Assembly (NCBI GenBank): GCA_913048525.1
Contig: CAJWWP010000002.1
Location: 1 to 64,000, forward strand
DNA: 64,000 nucleotides
Direction: 5' to 3'
Source: GCA-002712965 sp913048525
GTDB lineage: Bacteria > Chloroflexota > Dehalococcoidia > Lucifugimonadales > UBA826
Shown here: positions 35,249 through 44,096 of the stretch, piece after piece
How positions within the stretch are numbered: the stretch's first letter is position 1
Layout: each line of letters starts with the position of its first letter
Notes under the pieces: generated by a model
Databases searched by the model: none
Seen by the model: only the letters and a program-made list of their open reading frames with translations
Told to the model about the DNA's origin: nothing
Position numbers and translations under genes: made by a program

Positions 35249-36469
35249 TTGAATTCTCCTGTCAAAAACAGATGGGGATCTGCGTTAGCTTATAGAGATT
35301 TTAGGTTTCTGTGGGCGGCTACCGCTTGCCAATCTATGGGATTTGGAATGGATAACGTTGCCTTAGGTTGGCTCATTTATGAGCTCACGGGTGACGCATT
35401 TATGGTTGGTGTGGCAGCGGCGCTGAGGATGATACCGCTTTTTCTCCTTGGGATAGTTTCGGGTGCTGTCGCGGATAGAGTTGATAGAAGAATTGTGTTA
35501 AGAATCGTAACTCTCACTGGGGCAATCAACATGTTTGTCCTTGGCAGCCTTTTAGTCATGGGTATAGACAGTGTTTGGATGGTGATAGCATTGGCGACAC
35601 TTATTGGTGTTTCATTTGCTTTTCTCTTAACCCTTAGGCAATCCTATACCTATGACATAGTAGGTTCTAATAACTCTCTAAACGGATTATCAATGTTACA
35701 AATCGCTTCACAAGGTGGAGCGGTTTTCGGCTCACTTCTTGCTGGGTTTTTGATTGAGAATATTGGTGTTGGATGGCAGTTTGTTGTTGTTGGGGGAACA
35801 TATCTTCTATCTGTTCTGGTTTTATTTGGCGCACGTGAATCTGGTCAGGCAGCATCCATATATAAGTCATCAGTCCTTTCAAATTTGGTTGGATACGTTA
35901 CTTTACTAAAGGACTATCCAGTTCTATTGATACTTATGTGTCTCGCTGCAACTACGGAAATTTTTGGTTTTACTCATATGAGCCTTATTCCTGTATTTGC
36001 AAAAGATGTATTGGGTGTTGGTGCGGGGGCGTTGGGGATTCTTACTGCCATCAAGCAGTTAGGAGGCTTTCTGGGTCTGATCGCTCTTGCCTCTCTTGGA
36101 GATTATCGAGGCAAAGGTAAACTGATGTTTGGAGTCACAATCTGTTTTGGATTGGGTCAGATATTATTCTTTGCTGTTGACGGTGTTGTTTTTTTTGCAA
36201 TTGTGCTTTTGCTTGTGAATGCCAGTGCGATGGCTGTCGACACACTCTACAAGACACTAATGCAGGAAAATGTACCGAATAAGGATCGGGGTAGAGCTAT
36301 GGGGGCGTGGGTTCTCAGCATTGGAACTGCACCAATTGGTCATCTGGGAATAGGTGGTATTGCAGGTGCTTTTGGTGCTCCAATTGCATTGCTTTTCAAC
36401 GGCGTGGTTCTAACATCAGCCGGGGTGATAAGTTCCTTGTCTCTAGGGAAAATTCGTCGACTGCCCTGA
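35249..36469 (+). CDS. MFS transporter (EntS/MFS_3-type)
   Basis: Twelve-helix major facilitator (406 aa) beginning with ALAYRDFRFLWAATACQSMG (about residues 12-31) and LGWLIYELTGDAFMVG, hallmarks of the MFS_3 group that includes enterobactin exporter EntS and related drug or metabolite exporters. The A-motif equivalent is GAVADRVDRRIVLR (about residue 72). The second half has VLGVGAGALGILTAIKQLGG. Start is TTG 35249 with AGGAA nine bases upstream. Convergent with the pyruvate dehydrogenase operon (14-base gap). Substrate unknown; efflux is more likely than uptake. Confidence 0.87.
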   Translation: MNSPVKNRWGSALAYRDFRFLWAATACQSMGFGMDNVALGWLIYELTGDAFMVGVAAALRMIPLFLLGIVSGAVADRVDRRIVLRIVTLTGAINMFVLGSLLVMGIDSVWMVIALATLIGVSFAFLLTLRQSYTYDIVGSNNSLNGLSMLQIASQGGAVFGSLLAGFLIENIGVGWQFVVVGGTYLLSVLVLFGARESGQAASIYKSSVLSNLVGYVTLLKDYPVLLILMCLAATTEIFGFTHMSLIPVFAKDVLGVGAGALGILTAIKQLGGFLGLIALASLGDYRGKGKLMFGVTICFGLGQILFFAVDGVVFFAIVLLLVNASAMAVDTLYKTLMQENVPNKDRGRAMGAWVLSIGTAPIGHLGIGGIAGAFGAPIALLFNGVVLTSAGVISSLSLGKIRRLP

Positions 36470-36483
36470 GTTTCAATAAATGG

Positions 36484-37812
36484 TCAAACCACTAAGCCCA
36501 TTGGATTTTCAAGTAATCGCTTGACTTCGATCAGAAATTCAGCCCCTTCTACACCATCTACGATCCTATGGTCTGCGGATATTGTAGCGTTCATGATCTT
36601 AGCTATCGCTAGCTCACCATTCCTAGCTACAGGTTTATCCGCAACGGTACCAACGGCTAGTACCGCACTTTGAGGTGGGTGAATAATCGCAAGAAAACTA
36701 GTTACATCAAACATTCCGAGGTTACTTATGGCGAACGTTCCTCCAGTATATTCCTGGTTGTTTAATGTTCCACTAGCTGAACGTTGGGCAAGGTCTTTAA
36801 TCATTTGTGACAAATCTCGCAGAGACTTGCCACCACAGTCGAGAATAGCGGGAACTATCAACCCTTCTTCTTCAGCAATTGCTACGGCGATGTTTATCGT
36901 ACTGTTAAATTGAATACCGTCGTCTTGATAGTAGGCATTAAACTTGGGATATTTTTTGAGAGACTCAATACAAGCTTTTACGATCAGGTCGTTGACTGTT
37001 ATCCGAACTCCTTCATCCGATAATTGGTCATTAACTTGTCTGCGCAAAACCATTGCTTTGGTCATATCTACTTCTGCGGATACGTAGAAATGCGGTTTTT
37101 CTGTCTTGCTTTTTACCGTTACCCTAGCAATCTGCTGTCTCATTCGACTGAGGGGCTCTTTGCCGCTAGACATTGAGCCTACTGAAGGACTTATCGGTTC
37201 ACCACCAGTCTGATTAATCTCGCCAGCAGATTGTTCAGTGAGTTCTGTGGAATCCATTTCAAAACTTATTTCTTGGGTTGTAGTGCTCGAGGATGGATCA
37301 AAAGTCTCCACATCTTTTTTTGTGATCCGTCCTCCAGGTCCAGAGCCGGCCACCTGGCCTAAGTCTATACTCATCTCATCAGCTATCCTGCGAGCCACTG
37401 GAGTTGCCAATATTCGTGCGACGGGCACACTATCTGCGGATTCCTGGGGGATACTTCTAATAGGCGCCTGGTTCTCATGTAACTCAGAGTTTGTATTTAA
37501 TTCATTTTCACTGTCTGAGTCAGAATCAGATAACTCATCTAAGTCAGTGGAGGAAGTCAAATTAGTATCCTCGCCCTCCAATCCCACTAGTGCTATCGTT
37601 TCTCCAACAGGTACCACAGATCCCTCACTGGCAACGATCCTGAGTAGGACTCCTTCAGCCTCCGACTCGAATTCCACCACAGCCTTGTCAGTCTCAATTT
37701 CTGCGACGGGTTCATTTCGACCAACTTTTGATCCTTCCTCTTTCAACCAACGCACCACAGTGCCTTCTTCCATGTCATAGCCCATCTGTGGCATTTTAAG
37801 TTCAGTCGCCAT
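36484..37812 (-). CDS. pdhC: Pyruvate dehydrogenase E2 component (dihydrolipoamide acetyltransferase)
   Basis: E2 core of a 2-oxo acid dehydrogenase complex (442 aa). There is a single lipoyl domain (residues 1-77) with the lipoyl lysine at about 43 in EIETDKAVVEFES. Next is an Asp/Ser/Glu-rich flexible linker (about 88-118), a peripheral-subunit-binding domain (about 130-170: ATPVARRIADEMSIDLGQV then GGRITKKDV), a second linker, and the catalytic domain ending in ISADHRIVDGVEGAEFL (DHRxxDG, about 405-420). It is last in transcription order, after lpdA-pdhA-pdhB. Adjacent E1 subunits indicate pyruvate, although branched-chain keto acids cannot be fully excluded. Confidence 0.94.
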   Translation of the reverse strand: MATELKMPQMGYDMEEGTVVRWLKEEGSKVGRNEPVAEIETDKAVVEFESEAEGVLLRIVASEGSVVPVGETIALVGLEGEDTNLTSSTDLDELSDSDSDSENELNTNSELHENQAPIRSIPQESADSVPVARILATPVARRIADEMSIDLGQVAGSGPGGRITKKDVETFDPSSSTTTQEISFEMDSTELTEQSAGEINQTGGEPISPSVGSMSSGKEPLSRMRQQIARVTVKSKTEKPHFYVSAEVDMTKAMVLRRQVNDQLSDEGVRITVNDLIVKACIESLKKYPKFNAYYQDDGIQFNSTINIAVAIAEEEGLIVPAILDCGGKSLRDLSQMIKDLAQRSASGTLNNQEYTGGTFAISNLGMFDVTSFLAIIHPPQSAVLAVGTVADKPVARNGELAIAKIMNATISADHRIVDGVEGAEFLIEVKRLLENPMGLVV

Positions 37813-37850
37813 CTTATTAACGTCTCCAGCCTAATCCTTTTAAATGATAG

Positions 37851-38828
37851 CTACAGTCCAAAATTGTAAGTAACCGATTCAACTACCCAGTCTGCGCTGG
37901 GTATCATTGCTTGCTCTATATTTCTTGCATATGGTGCGGGGACGTCAGGACCGTTAATTCTCAGAACAGGACCATCAAGGTCATCGAAGGCGGCCTCTTG
38001 GATATTACTGGCTATAGTTCCGGAGAATCCACCTGTTTTCCATGTTTCTTCAACTACGACAGCGCGATTGGTTTTCTTAACTGACTCAACAACTGTTTCC
38101 AAATCAAGAGGGGATAAAGTGCGTAAGTCGATAACCTCGGCAGAAATACCAAGTTTATCTAATTTTTCGGCAGCTTCCTCTGCCACACGTACCATTCCCG
38201 AATATGACACAATGGTTACGTCCTTTCCAGGTCGAGCTATTCTGGCTTGTCCAAGAGGTATTTCATAGTATTCTTCCGGTACGTCTCCTCTTACACGGTA
38301 TAGTAACGAATGTTCAGCAAATATAACTGGATTATTATCTTTGCGGCATGTGCGAAAGAGCCCAAGAGCATCTTGCGGTGTTGCCGGCACAACAACACGT
38401 AGGCCTGGAATCGAGGCATACCAGTTCTCAAAACTCTGGGAATGTGTAGCCGCTAATTGTCCACCTCCACCAGTTACTGTTCTTATTATGAGGGGAACAC
38501 TTAGTTGGCCATTAGACATATAAGACAGCTTGGCGGCATGATTGACGATCTGATCGATTGCTACGAGAGAAAAATTAATAGTCATAATTTCTACTATGGG
38601 TCTCATCCCAATCATGGCGGCCCCGGCTCCAGCACCTACGAATACCGCTTCTGCAATGGGAGTGTCTCGTATTCGGTCTTCTCCGTATTCTTCGAGAAAC
38701 CCTCTGGTAACAGCATATGGCCCTCCGTAGGCACCAATGTCTTCACCCATCAGAAAAGTCCGATCATCTGTGTCTAAAGCCTCTCTAAGAGCCTTAGCCA
38801 CAGCATCTCTAAGAATCATCTCCGTCAT
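37851..38828 (-). CDS. pdhB: Pyruvate dehydrogenase E1 component, beta subunit
   Basis: Transketolase-like E1 beta subunit (325 aa). The start LRDAVAKALREALDTDDRTFLMGEDIG is the standard opening region, with GAYGGPYAVTRGFLEEYG following. TPIAEAVFVGAGAGAAMIGM (about residues 56-75) and HSQSFENWYASIPGLRVVVP (about 128-147) are conserved. The C-terminal transketolase domain carries VIDLRTLSPLDLETV and VVVEETWKTGGFSG. It pairs with the E1 alpha gene, whose stop codon lies seven bases upstream, in one operon. Confidence 0.95.
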   Translation of the reverse strand: MTEMILRDAVAKALREALDTDDRTFLMGEDIGAYGGPYAVTRGFLEEYGEDRIRDTPIAEAVFVGAGAGAAMIGMRPIVEIMTINFSLVAIDQIVNHAAKLSYMSNGQLSVPLIIRTVTGGGGQLAATHSQSFENWYASIPGLRVVVPATPQDALGLFRTCRKDNNPVIFAEHSLLYRVRGDVPEEYYEIPLGQARIARPGKDVTIVSYSGMVRVAEEAAEKLDKLGISAEVIDLRTLSPLDLETVVESVKKTNRAVVVEETWKTGGFSGTIASNIQEAAFDDLDGPVLRINGPDVPAPYARNIEQAMIPSADWVVESVTYNFGL

Positions 38829-38834
38829 AACGTA

Positions 38835-39824
38835 CTATGCCTCCGGAGCCGCGTAAATATTTGTATAAAGTGACTCAAGTAGAGGTTCCGGACTTTGCTC
38901 GGCGAATTCAACAGCGATTTGAATCTTGGAATCTATTTCTTCATCAATGCGAGAAATATCCTCACTCGTAAGCAATCCTTCATCGAGGCAGAGTGCTTTA
39001 AATCTGTCAATCGGGTCCCGGTTTCTTTGCTCTTCAACTTCGGAATTTGCCCTGTAATTTGTTGGGTCTGCCATCGAGTGGCCATGATATCTATAGGCCA
39101 TTGACTCTATGAAGACGGGTCCATTTCCTTCACGCACTTTCTTGATACCTTCTATCACGGTTTCCCTTACCAGTAAAATATCCATTCCGTCTATTTGGAC
39201 GGCGGGAATATTGTAAGGCTCAGCAGCATTGAAGATGTTTTCTCCGCCTGCATTAGACTTATTTACCTCTGTGCCCATTCCGTAGAGGTTGTTTTCTAAC
39301 ATGAAAATAATTGGTAACTTCCAAAGAGATGCGAGGTTCATGGCCTCATGGAATTCCCCTTCTTGAACAGCGCCGTCACCAAAAAAACACATAACCACGC
39401 TGTCTTTTTCTTCCTTCATTTTTATCCCTAAAGCCATACCTACGGCGAGGGGGAATTGACCTCCAACAATTGCATGGCCGCCCATGAAATGTTTTTCGGC
39501 GTCGAAGAGATGCATCGATCCGCCTTTACCTCCACTTGTCCCAGTGGATTTACCACAAAGTTCTGCCATTGCTTTATTGGGATCTATGCCTCTAGCCAAA
39601 GCGTGACCATGGTCACGGTAGTGTCCGATTATGTAATCGTCCTCTCTCAGGTTAGGAATGGCACCGACTGCAATGGCTTCTTCTCCAATGTACGTATGGA
39701 GGAAACCTCGCACTATGCCTCGCTGATACAGCCGCTCAGTTGCTTCCTCAAATCTACGTATTAGAAGCATCGTTGAATAAATATCCAACGCTTGGGCGGT
39801 TTCAATATTAATCGTCGTTGTCAT
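38835..39824 (-). CDS. pdhA: Pyruvate dehydrogenase E1 component, alpha subunit
   Basis: Thiamine-diphosphate-binding E1 alpha (329 aa). MLLIRRFEEATERLYQRG (about residues 18-35), GFLHTYIGEEAIAVGA (about 40-55) and YRDHGHALARG are typical. The TPP motif begins GDGAVQEGEFHEAMNLASLW (about 149-168) and ends with LENNLYGMGTEV. MAYRYHGHSMADPTNYR (about 243) includes the phosphorylation-loop-equivalent region. The stop lies two bases after the lpdA reading frame in transcription order, so translation is coupled. Homology to acetoin dehydrogenase E1 is also close; lipoamide partner genes alone do not distinguish the two. Confidence 0.94.
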   Translation of the reverse strand: MTTTINIETAQALDIYSTMLLIRRFEEATERLYQRGIVRGFLHTYIGEEAIAVGAIPNLREDDYIIGHYRDHGHALARGIDPNKAMAELCGKSTGTSGGKGGSMHLFDAEKHFMGGHAIVGGQFPLAVGMALGIKMKEEKDSVVMCFFGDGAVQEGEFHEAMNLASLWKLPIIFMLENNLYGMGTEVNKSNAGGENIFNAAEPYNIPAVQIDGMDILLVRETVIEGIKKVREGNGPVFIESMAYRYHGHSMADPTNYRANSEVEEQRNRDPIDRFKALCLDEGLLTSEDISRIDEEIDSKIQIAVEFAEQSPEPLLESLYTNIYAAPEA

Positions 39825-39826
39825 AT

Positions 39827-41218
39827 TTAAATATGAATGGCCTCGCCCATGGTGTCTAAGGCAGCCTCTTTTACCATCTCTGAAATTGTTGGATGCGGGT
39901 GTACAAGCAGGCCTATTTCTGTGGCAGTTCCTTCTAGCATTTTGGTTATAGAAAGTTCGCCGAGGAGCTCTGTCACCTCTGCCCCAATCATATGGGCGCC
40001 AATTATTTCTCCGATTTCCTGATCGACAATGAGCTTCACCATTCCGTCTGTTTCACCTAATGCAATAGCCTTGCCGCTAGCTGAAAATGGAAATCTCCCA
40101 ACTTTTATATCAATCCCTTGGTCGCGAGCTTGCGCTTCACTTAGACCAAAACTAGCAACTTGTGGTTTACAGTAGATTGCTCTTGGCATCAAAGAATAAT
40201 CTAGTTGTTCAGGATCTAATCCAGCGATGTATTCTACTGCGACTATAGCTTGGGCAGAAGCCACATGGGCGAGGAGCATTTTCCCTGTGACATCTCCAAT
40301 AGCGTATATGCCTGAGACATTGGTCTCCATGTTCTCCCCAACCGGTATAAAGCCCCTATCCGTGGTAACACCGGTGTTTTCGAGGCCTATACCGTCAGAG
40401 TTCCCCTGCACTCCGACTGCTACTAGTACCTTGTCACATTCTAAATTTGTCTCTGTTCCGTCTGACGATATGTTCACATTAGCGACACCGTCAGAGACCG
40501 TTATTGAATTTACTGAAACTCCTGTGAGGGATTTAACTCCATGGTCGCTAAACGACTTTTCAAGTGAGGCACTAATTTCTTCGTCCTCATTTGGAACCAG
40601 CCTATCCATTAATTCCACAATTGTTACGTCAGATCCGTAGGATCGGTATACGTGGGAAAATTCAACGCCCGTTGCTCCCCCTCCGACTATAATAATTCTT
40701 GGAGGTGCTTCACGTAGTTCTAATGCGTCCCGGCTATTCATAACAACATCGTGGTCGATTGGCATGGATGGAATATCTCTCTGCCTTGCCCCGGTGGCGA
40801 TAATAATGTTTTCCGAAGTGATAGTCTCAGAATCTCCATCTGGGGATTCCACAGAAATAGTTTTTGCGTCTATTAGAGATGCTTTTCCGGTTAGATGTTC
40901 GACATTATTTTTTCTAAGGAGGTACTGGACTCCAGTCGTGAGTTTGTCTACAACCTGTCTACTTCGATCAATTGCTTTGCCATAGTCGTAGTTGAGGTTG
41001 TCATAGGATATGCCGTATTCGTTTGCATCTTTTATGAGATTCAGTACCTCTGCATTTCTGAGGAGCGATTTACTGGGTATACAACCCCAGTTAAGACATA
41101 TGCCACCAACTGTATCGCGCTCTATGATGGCTGTATTGAATCCCAATTGTGCAGCTCGGATAGCTGCCACATAACCACCTGGCCCCGCCCCAATAATAAC
41201 TACTTCATAGTCTGCCAA
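39827..41218 (-). CDS. lpdA: Dihydrolipoyl dehydrogenase (E3)
   Basis: Flavin disulfide reductase (463 aa) that reoxidises lipoamide with NAD. The FAD motif is IIGAGPGGYVAAIRAAQLG (about residues 7-25), the redox disulfide is GGICLNWGCIPSKSLL (about 39-54), and the NAD site is IIIVGGGATGVEFSHVYRSYG (second glycine motif). GIYAIGDVTGKMLLAHVAS binds FAD, and the catalytic histidine-glutamate pair is in LVHPHPTISEMVKEA near the C-terminus. It is the first gene of the minus-strand pdh operon; placing lpdA first is a less common gene order than E1-E2-E3. Confidence 0.96.
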   Translation of the reverse strand: MADYEVVIIGAGPGGYVAAIRAAQLGFNTAIIERDTVGGICLNWGCIPSKSLLRNAEVLNLIKDANEYGISYDNLNYDYGKAIDRSRQVVDKLTTGVQYLLRKNNVEHLTGKASLIDAKTISVESPDGDSETITSENIIIATGARQRDIPSMPIDHDVVMNSRDALELREAPPRIIIVGGGATGVEFSHVYRSYGSDVTIVELMDRLVPNEDEEISASLEKSFSDHGVKSLTGVSVNSITVSDGVANVNISSDGTETNLECDKVLVAVGVQGNSDGIGLENTGVTTDRGFIPVGENMETNVSGIYAIGDVTGKMLLAHVASAQAIVAVEYIAGLDPEQLDYSLMPRAIYCKPQVASFGLSEAQARDQGIDIKVGRFPFSASGKAIALGETDGMVKLIVDQEIGEIIGAHMIGAEVTELLGELSITKMLEGTATEIGLLVHPHPTISEMVKEAALDTMGEAIHI

Positions 41219-41476
41219 TTATAAAAACCTCGGACGGCGCGCAGAAAGATATAATCCCGCGCTGAATTAGGTGCATAATTGTACACCATTAGTAAGGAAA
41301 TTCACTCACGCTGTTAAGGAGGGAATAATAAAAATCTTCGGAAGATCATGTTTGTGGCGGAAGTCGTATTTGATAATCGGGAAAGTCACGAATATGTGGT
41401 ATAGGGGAGTTTCAGGCATATTAAAATTGCGGAATCCGTGGCCTTTTGATCGGTTTATTTTATCCCATATATTTTC
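41219..41476. other. Intergenic stretch upstream of lpdA and the tRNA pair
   Basis: No convincing gene. A 69-codon plus-strand frame (41271-41480) lacks similarity and is probably chance. The region must contain the pdh operon promoter near 41225-41300. A small UUCGG-type hairpin, ATCTTCGGAAGAT (41334-41346), follows an isolated GGAGGG. Confidence 0.4.
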
Positions 41477-41505
41477 TTGACACTAAATTTACCCCGCCAT
41501 ACCAT
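41477..41505 (+). promoter_or_regulatory. Sigma-70-type promoter for the tRNA-Phe/tRNA-Gly pair
   Basis: A consensus -35 TTGACA (41477-41482), a 17-base spacer and a -10 TACCAT (41500-41505, four of six). The tRNA-Phe gene starts 33 bases after the -10 box. Confidence 0.6.
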
Positions 41506-41538
41506 GTATTCCTGCTTTATTCTTAGGAAACATAATGG

Positions 41539-41611
<73 letters not shown>

Positions 41612-41665
41612 CATCCACGGGCATGTTGGCAAATTCAGCCGCATGGATTGTGTTGAGATGAACGA

Positions 41666-41741
41666 GCGGAAGTGGCTCAGCTGGTAGAGCATCTCCTTGC
41701 CAAGGAGAAGGTCGCGGGTTCGAATCCCGTCTTCCGCTCCA
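41666..41741 (+). tRNA. tRNA-Gly (anticodon GCC)
   Basis: Acceptor GCGGAAG pairs with CTTCCGC. D-arm GCTC-AGCTGGTA-GAGC, anticodon stem TCTCC/GGAGA with loop TTGCCAA, variable AGGTC, T-arm GCGGG-TTCGAAT-CCCGT, discriminator T and an encoded CCA. It is 54 bases after tRNA-Phe and probably on the same transcript. Confidence 0.96.
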
Positions 41742-41750
41742 AACTCATTG

Positions 41751-41785
41751 GCGTAGAACTGTCAATGGTGGTGGCTACGTTTTTA
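41751..41785 (+). terminator. Weak intrinsic terminator after tRNA-Gly
   Basis: CGTAG (41752-41756) pairs with CTACG (41775-41779) around an 18-base loop and is followed by TTTTTATT. The stem is short, but the position directly after the tRNA pair fits. Confidence 0.35.
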
Positions 41786-41816
41786 TTAGGACCTCTGTGA
41801 AGAGTGTTGTACTTGT

Positions 41817-43508
41817 TTAGATGCTGGAAAGCTCTCTCTTCATCTGGGCGAGGCCCATACCACCAAGATTTAAGGCTCTAGTGTGCCAGTCTTTAAGGTT
41901 GAAGTCGCCTATTGATCTTGCTTTAGCCTCTTCTCGTGCCTGTAACCAGACTCGTTCTCCGATTTTATAACTTATTGCCTGTCCAGGCATTCCAAGGTAC
42001 CTGTCTATTTCGCTGGCAACAAAATCTTTTGGAAAGTGACTGCGGGTTTGTATAAATTCCAAACCTAGCTCGGGAGTCCACTTTGCTCTAGGATAGAAAT
42101 CAGAGTCAGCTGGGATCTCCAAGTTTAGGTGCATACCAATGTCAATAATGACTCTAACTGACCGTAAGGCCTGTGCTCGAAGCATTCCAAGGTAGTAGTC
42201 AGGGTTTTCCAAATAGCCTAATTCTCCCATCAGTCGCTCTGCATAAAGAGCCCATCCTTCTACATAACCAGAGGTACCTCCAAGTTGTCTCTGGTATCTA
42301 GACAATGTGTCTTCGTGGAAAACGGAGGTCCCGAGTTGAAAGTGATGTCCTGGGACGCCTTCATGATAGGCGATTGAAACTTCTCCCCATAGGGGAAATC
42401 GAGTTTTACCTCCTGTGGGATACCATGTTCTGCCAGGTCTGCTGAAATCTCCTGATGGACGGGTATAGTACATTGCGAGTGCCCCCCCGGGAGGAGCTAT
42501 CATAGCTTCAATTTTGCGTACGGGCTTAGGTATATCGAAATGTGTTCCATCTAATTGGTCAATTGTTTTGTTCTGAAGTTCTTGCATCCAATTTTTGAAT
42601 TCATCCTCCCCTTCTATAGAGCGAGCTGGATCAGACTCTAAAAGTGCTTTGGCACTTTCAATATCCGATCCAGGAAGTATTTTTTCTGCTGTGGCCTGCA
42701 TTTCAGATTCAACCCATCTAAGTTGTTCCCAGCCCCACTCATAGGTTTCTCTCAAATCGATTGTAATGCCATTGTATTCATGGGCGGATAAGGCGTATCT
42801 CTCTTCCCCAACTCCATCTTGAGATGAGGCGTGGTTTATGTACTCAGAGGTTAAAAAATGGCTAAAGTCACTGAAGGCATTCTTGGCATTTGCAACTCCA
42901 GATCTAATATCCGAGCTTAGGGATTCAGACAGAAATTTTGATTCGTTATAGGAATTCTCAAGGTCACTGAAAAAAGAAAATTCACCACTGGTCCCAGAGT
43001 GAATCAAAGCCTGCTTAGAACATTCAATCGTTTGCCTTTTAGTAGATACCAAGTTGTCTCTGACACCCTGGCGCAGCGTTTCCGTGTATCCATTTAATGC
43101 ACCTGAGACTTTTGAAAGCCTGGAAGCAATGTTTTCCCAGTCTTCCTGATTTTCCTGAGGCATATAGTCGAAAATCATTCTAAGGCTCTGTAATGGACTC
43201 GATAGGATGTTGAGTTTTCGAAATGGTTCTCCTCTTTGATAGGCCTCCAAATCTGCTTCAAGATCTTCAGTTATTACCTCCTTTGCTCTCCTATCAGCAC
43301 TGTTGTCTATAGGAACGGTTTTCAATTCTTTCAGGGTGTTCCGGGCCAGATCAGCACTTTTAGAAATGCCTTCGGGAGAAAAGTCTCCGAGTTCTCTTTC
43401 GTATCCTGGGACACCCAAAGAGGTAGCGGCTATGGGATGCAGGGCGGCAATTTTATCTACCAGCTGATCGGATATTTCATATATACGGGTCATAGACGGG
43501 TTCCTCAA
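41817..43508 (-). CDS. DUF885-family putative metallocarboxypeptidase
   Basis: Large cytoplasmic protein (563 aa) of the DUF885 family, related to gluzincin-type carboxypeptidases. The putative zinc site AYHEGVPGHHFQLG (about residues 381-394) has the HExxxxH-like arrangement seen in the family, followed by GWALYAERLMGELGY (about 418), containing the downstream glutamate. The C-terminus has SYKIGERVWLQAREEAK and LKDWHTRALNLGGMGL, also conserved. Substrates of the family are undefined. No signal peptide is evident. It is separated from the DUF35 gene upstream by about 100 bases and could be transcribed with it. Confidence 0.85.
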   Translation of the reverse strand: MRNPSMTRIYEISDQLVDKIAALHPIAATSLGVPGYERELGDFSPEGISKSADLARNTLKELKTVPIDNSADRRAKEVITEDLEADLEAYQRGEPFRKLNILSSPLQSLRMIFDYMPQENQEDWENIASRLSKVSGALNGYTETLRQGVRDNLVSTKRQTIECSKQALIHSGTSGEFSFFSDLENSYNESKFLSESLSSDIRSGVANAKNAFSDFSHFLTSEYINHASSQDGVGEERYALSAHEYNGITIDLRETYEWGWEQLRWVESEMQATAEKILPGSDIESAKALLESDPARSIEGEDEFKNWMQELQNKTIDQLDGTHFDIPKPVRKIEAMIAPPGGALAMYYTRPSGDFSRPGRTWYPTGGKTRFPLWGEVSIAYHEGVPGHHFQLGTSVFHEDTLSRYQRQLGGTSGYVEGWALYAERLMGELGYLENPDYYLGMLRAQALRSVRVIIDIGMHLNLEIPADSDFYPRAKWTPELGLEFIQTRSHFPKDFVASEIDRYLGMPGQAISYKIGERVWLQAREEAKARSIGDFNLKDWHTRALNLGGMGLAQMKRELSSI

Positions 43509-43604
43509 AAGTTATATTTGGGGATAAAAACCTAAGAAAATCAATTATCTATTCAGCCGCAAGAAGGTATTAACGGCTAAAAATGATTCAGAATATTGGC
43601 GGGT

Positions 43605-44033
43605 TCAGCCGGAGGGCTTGAATTTCAGCAAAGTAAAGTCTTCATCTATATCTTCAAAAGTTGCAATGACATTCATATCCACTTGTACGTTTTCAGGGTC
43701 GCATTCCAAAATGTTTGAAGGTATTTTTGGTCCTTCAGCGAGTTCAATTATGGCGTAAATGTGACCGTTGGCCGATTGGAAAGAAGGATGAACAGATTGC
43801 TTGACGTGTGTATAGCTATACACACGTCCCTTTCCAGATACTTTTGTCCAGCTTAAATCCATAGACGTACATTCTGGACAAGCTTCTCGAGGATAAAAGA
43901 AAATACTTGAACATGAATTGCATTTGGGCAATATCAGTTCGTGTCTTTTGGTGGCTTCCCAGAAAGGTTTTGACAAATCTTCATGCAATGGGACCGGCAA
44001 TGGCTTGTCGTACGCTGAACTTTCTTTTGTCAT
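43605..44033 (-). CDS. DUF35 zinc-ribbon/OB-fold protein, second copy
   Basis: Protein of 142 aa closely resembling the DUF35 protein at 9462. The helix PFWEATKRHELILPKC is followed by a four-Cys zinc ribbon (CNSC and CPEC, about residues 39-55) and the OB-fold strand GRVYSYTHVKQSVHPSF. It probably binds acyl-CoA in complex with the thiolase-like enzyme encoded just upstream (stop codon of that gene 63 bases before this start). Its intact reading frame implies the partner gene is still in use, which weighs against the thiolase gene being a dead remnant. Confidence 0.92.
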   Translation of the reverse strand: MTKESSAYDKPLPVPLHEDLSKPFWEATKRHELILPKCNSCSSIFFYPREACPECTSMDLSWTKVSGKGRVYSYTHVKQSVHPSFQSANGHIYAIIELAEGPKIPSNILECDPENVQVDMNVIATFEDIDEDFTLLKFKPSG

Positions 44034-44096
44034 ATCGTTTCCCCAACCATGGCCATTTCCCAGTTTGCAAAAATTTGGATATTCGGTTTTCTGTGG

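Noticed and set aside
37238..37780. A Ser-rich 180-codon frame opposite pdhC
   Set aside because: Its serine richness mirrors the Asp/Glu-rich linker and lipoyl region on the other strand; a shadow.
41271..41480. A 69-codon frame upstream of the tRNA pair
   Set aside because: No ribosome site, no similarity, and it runs into the tRNA promoter.
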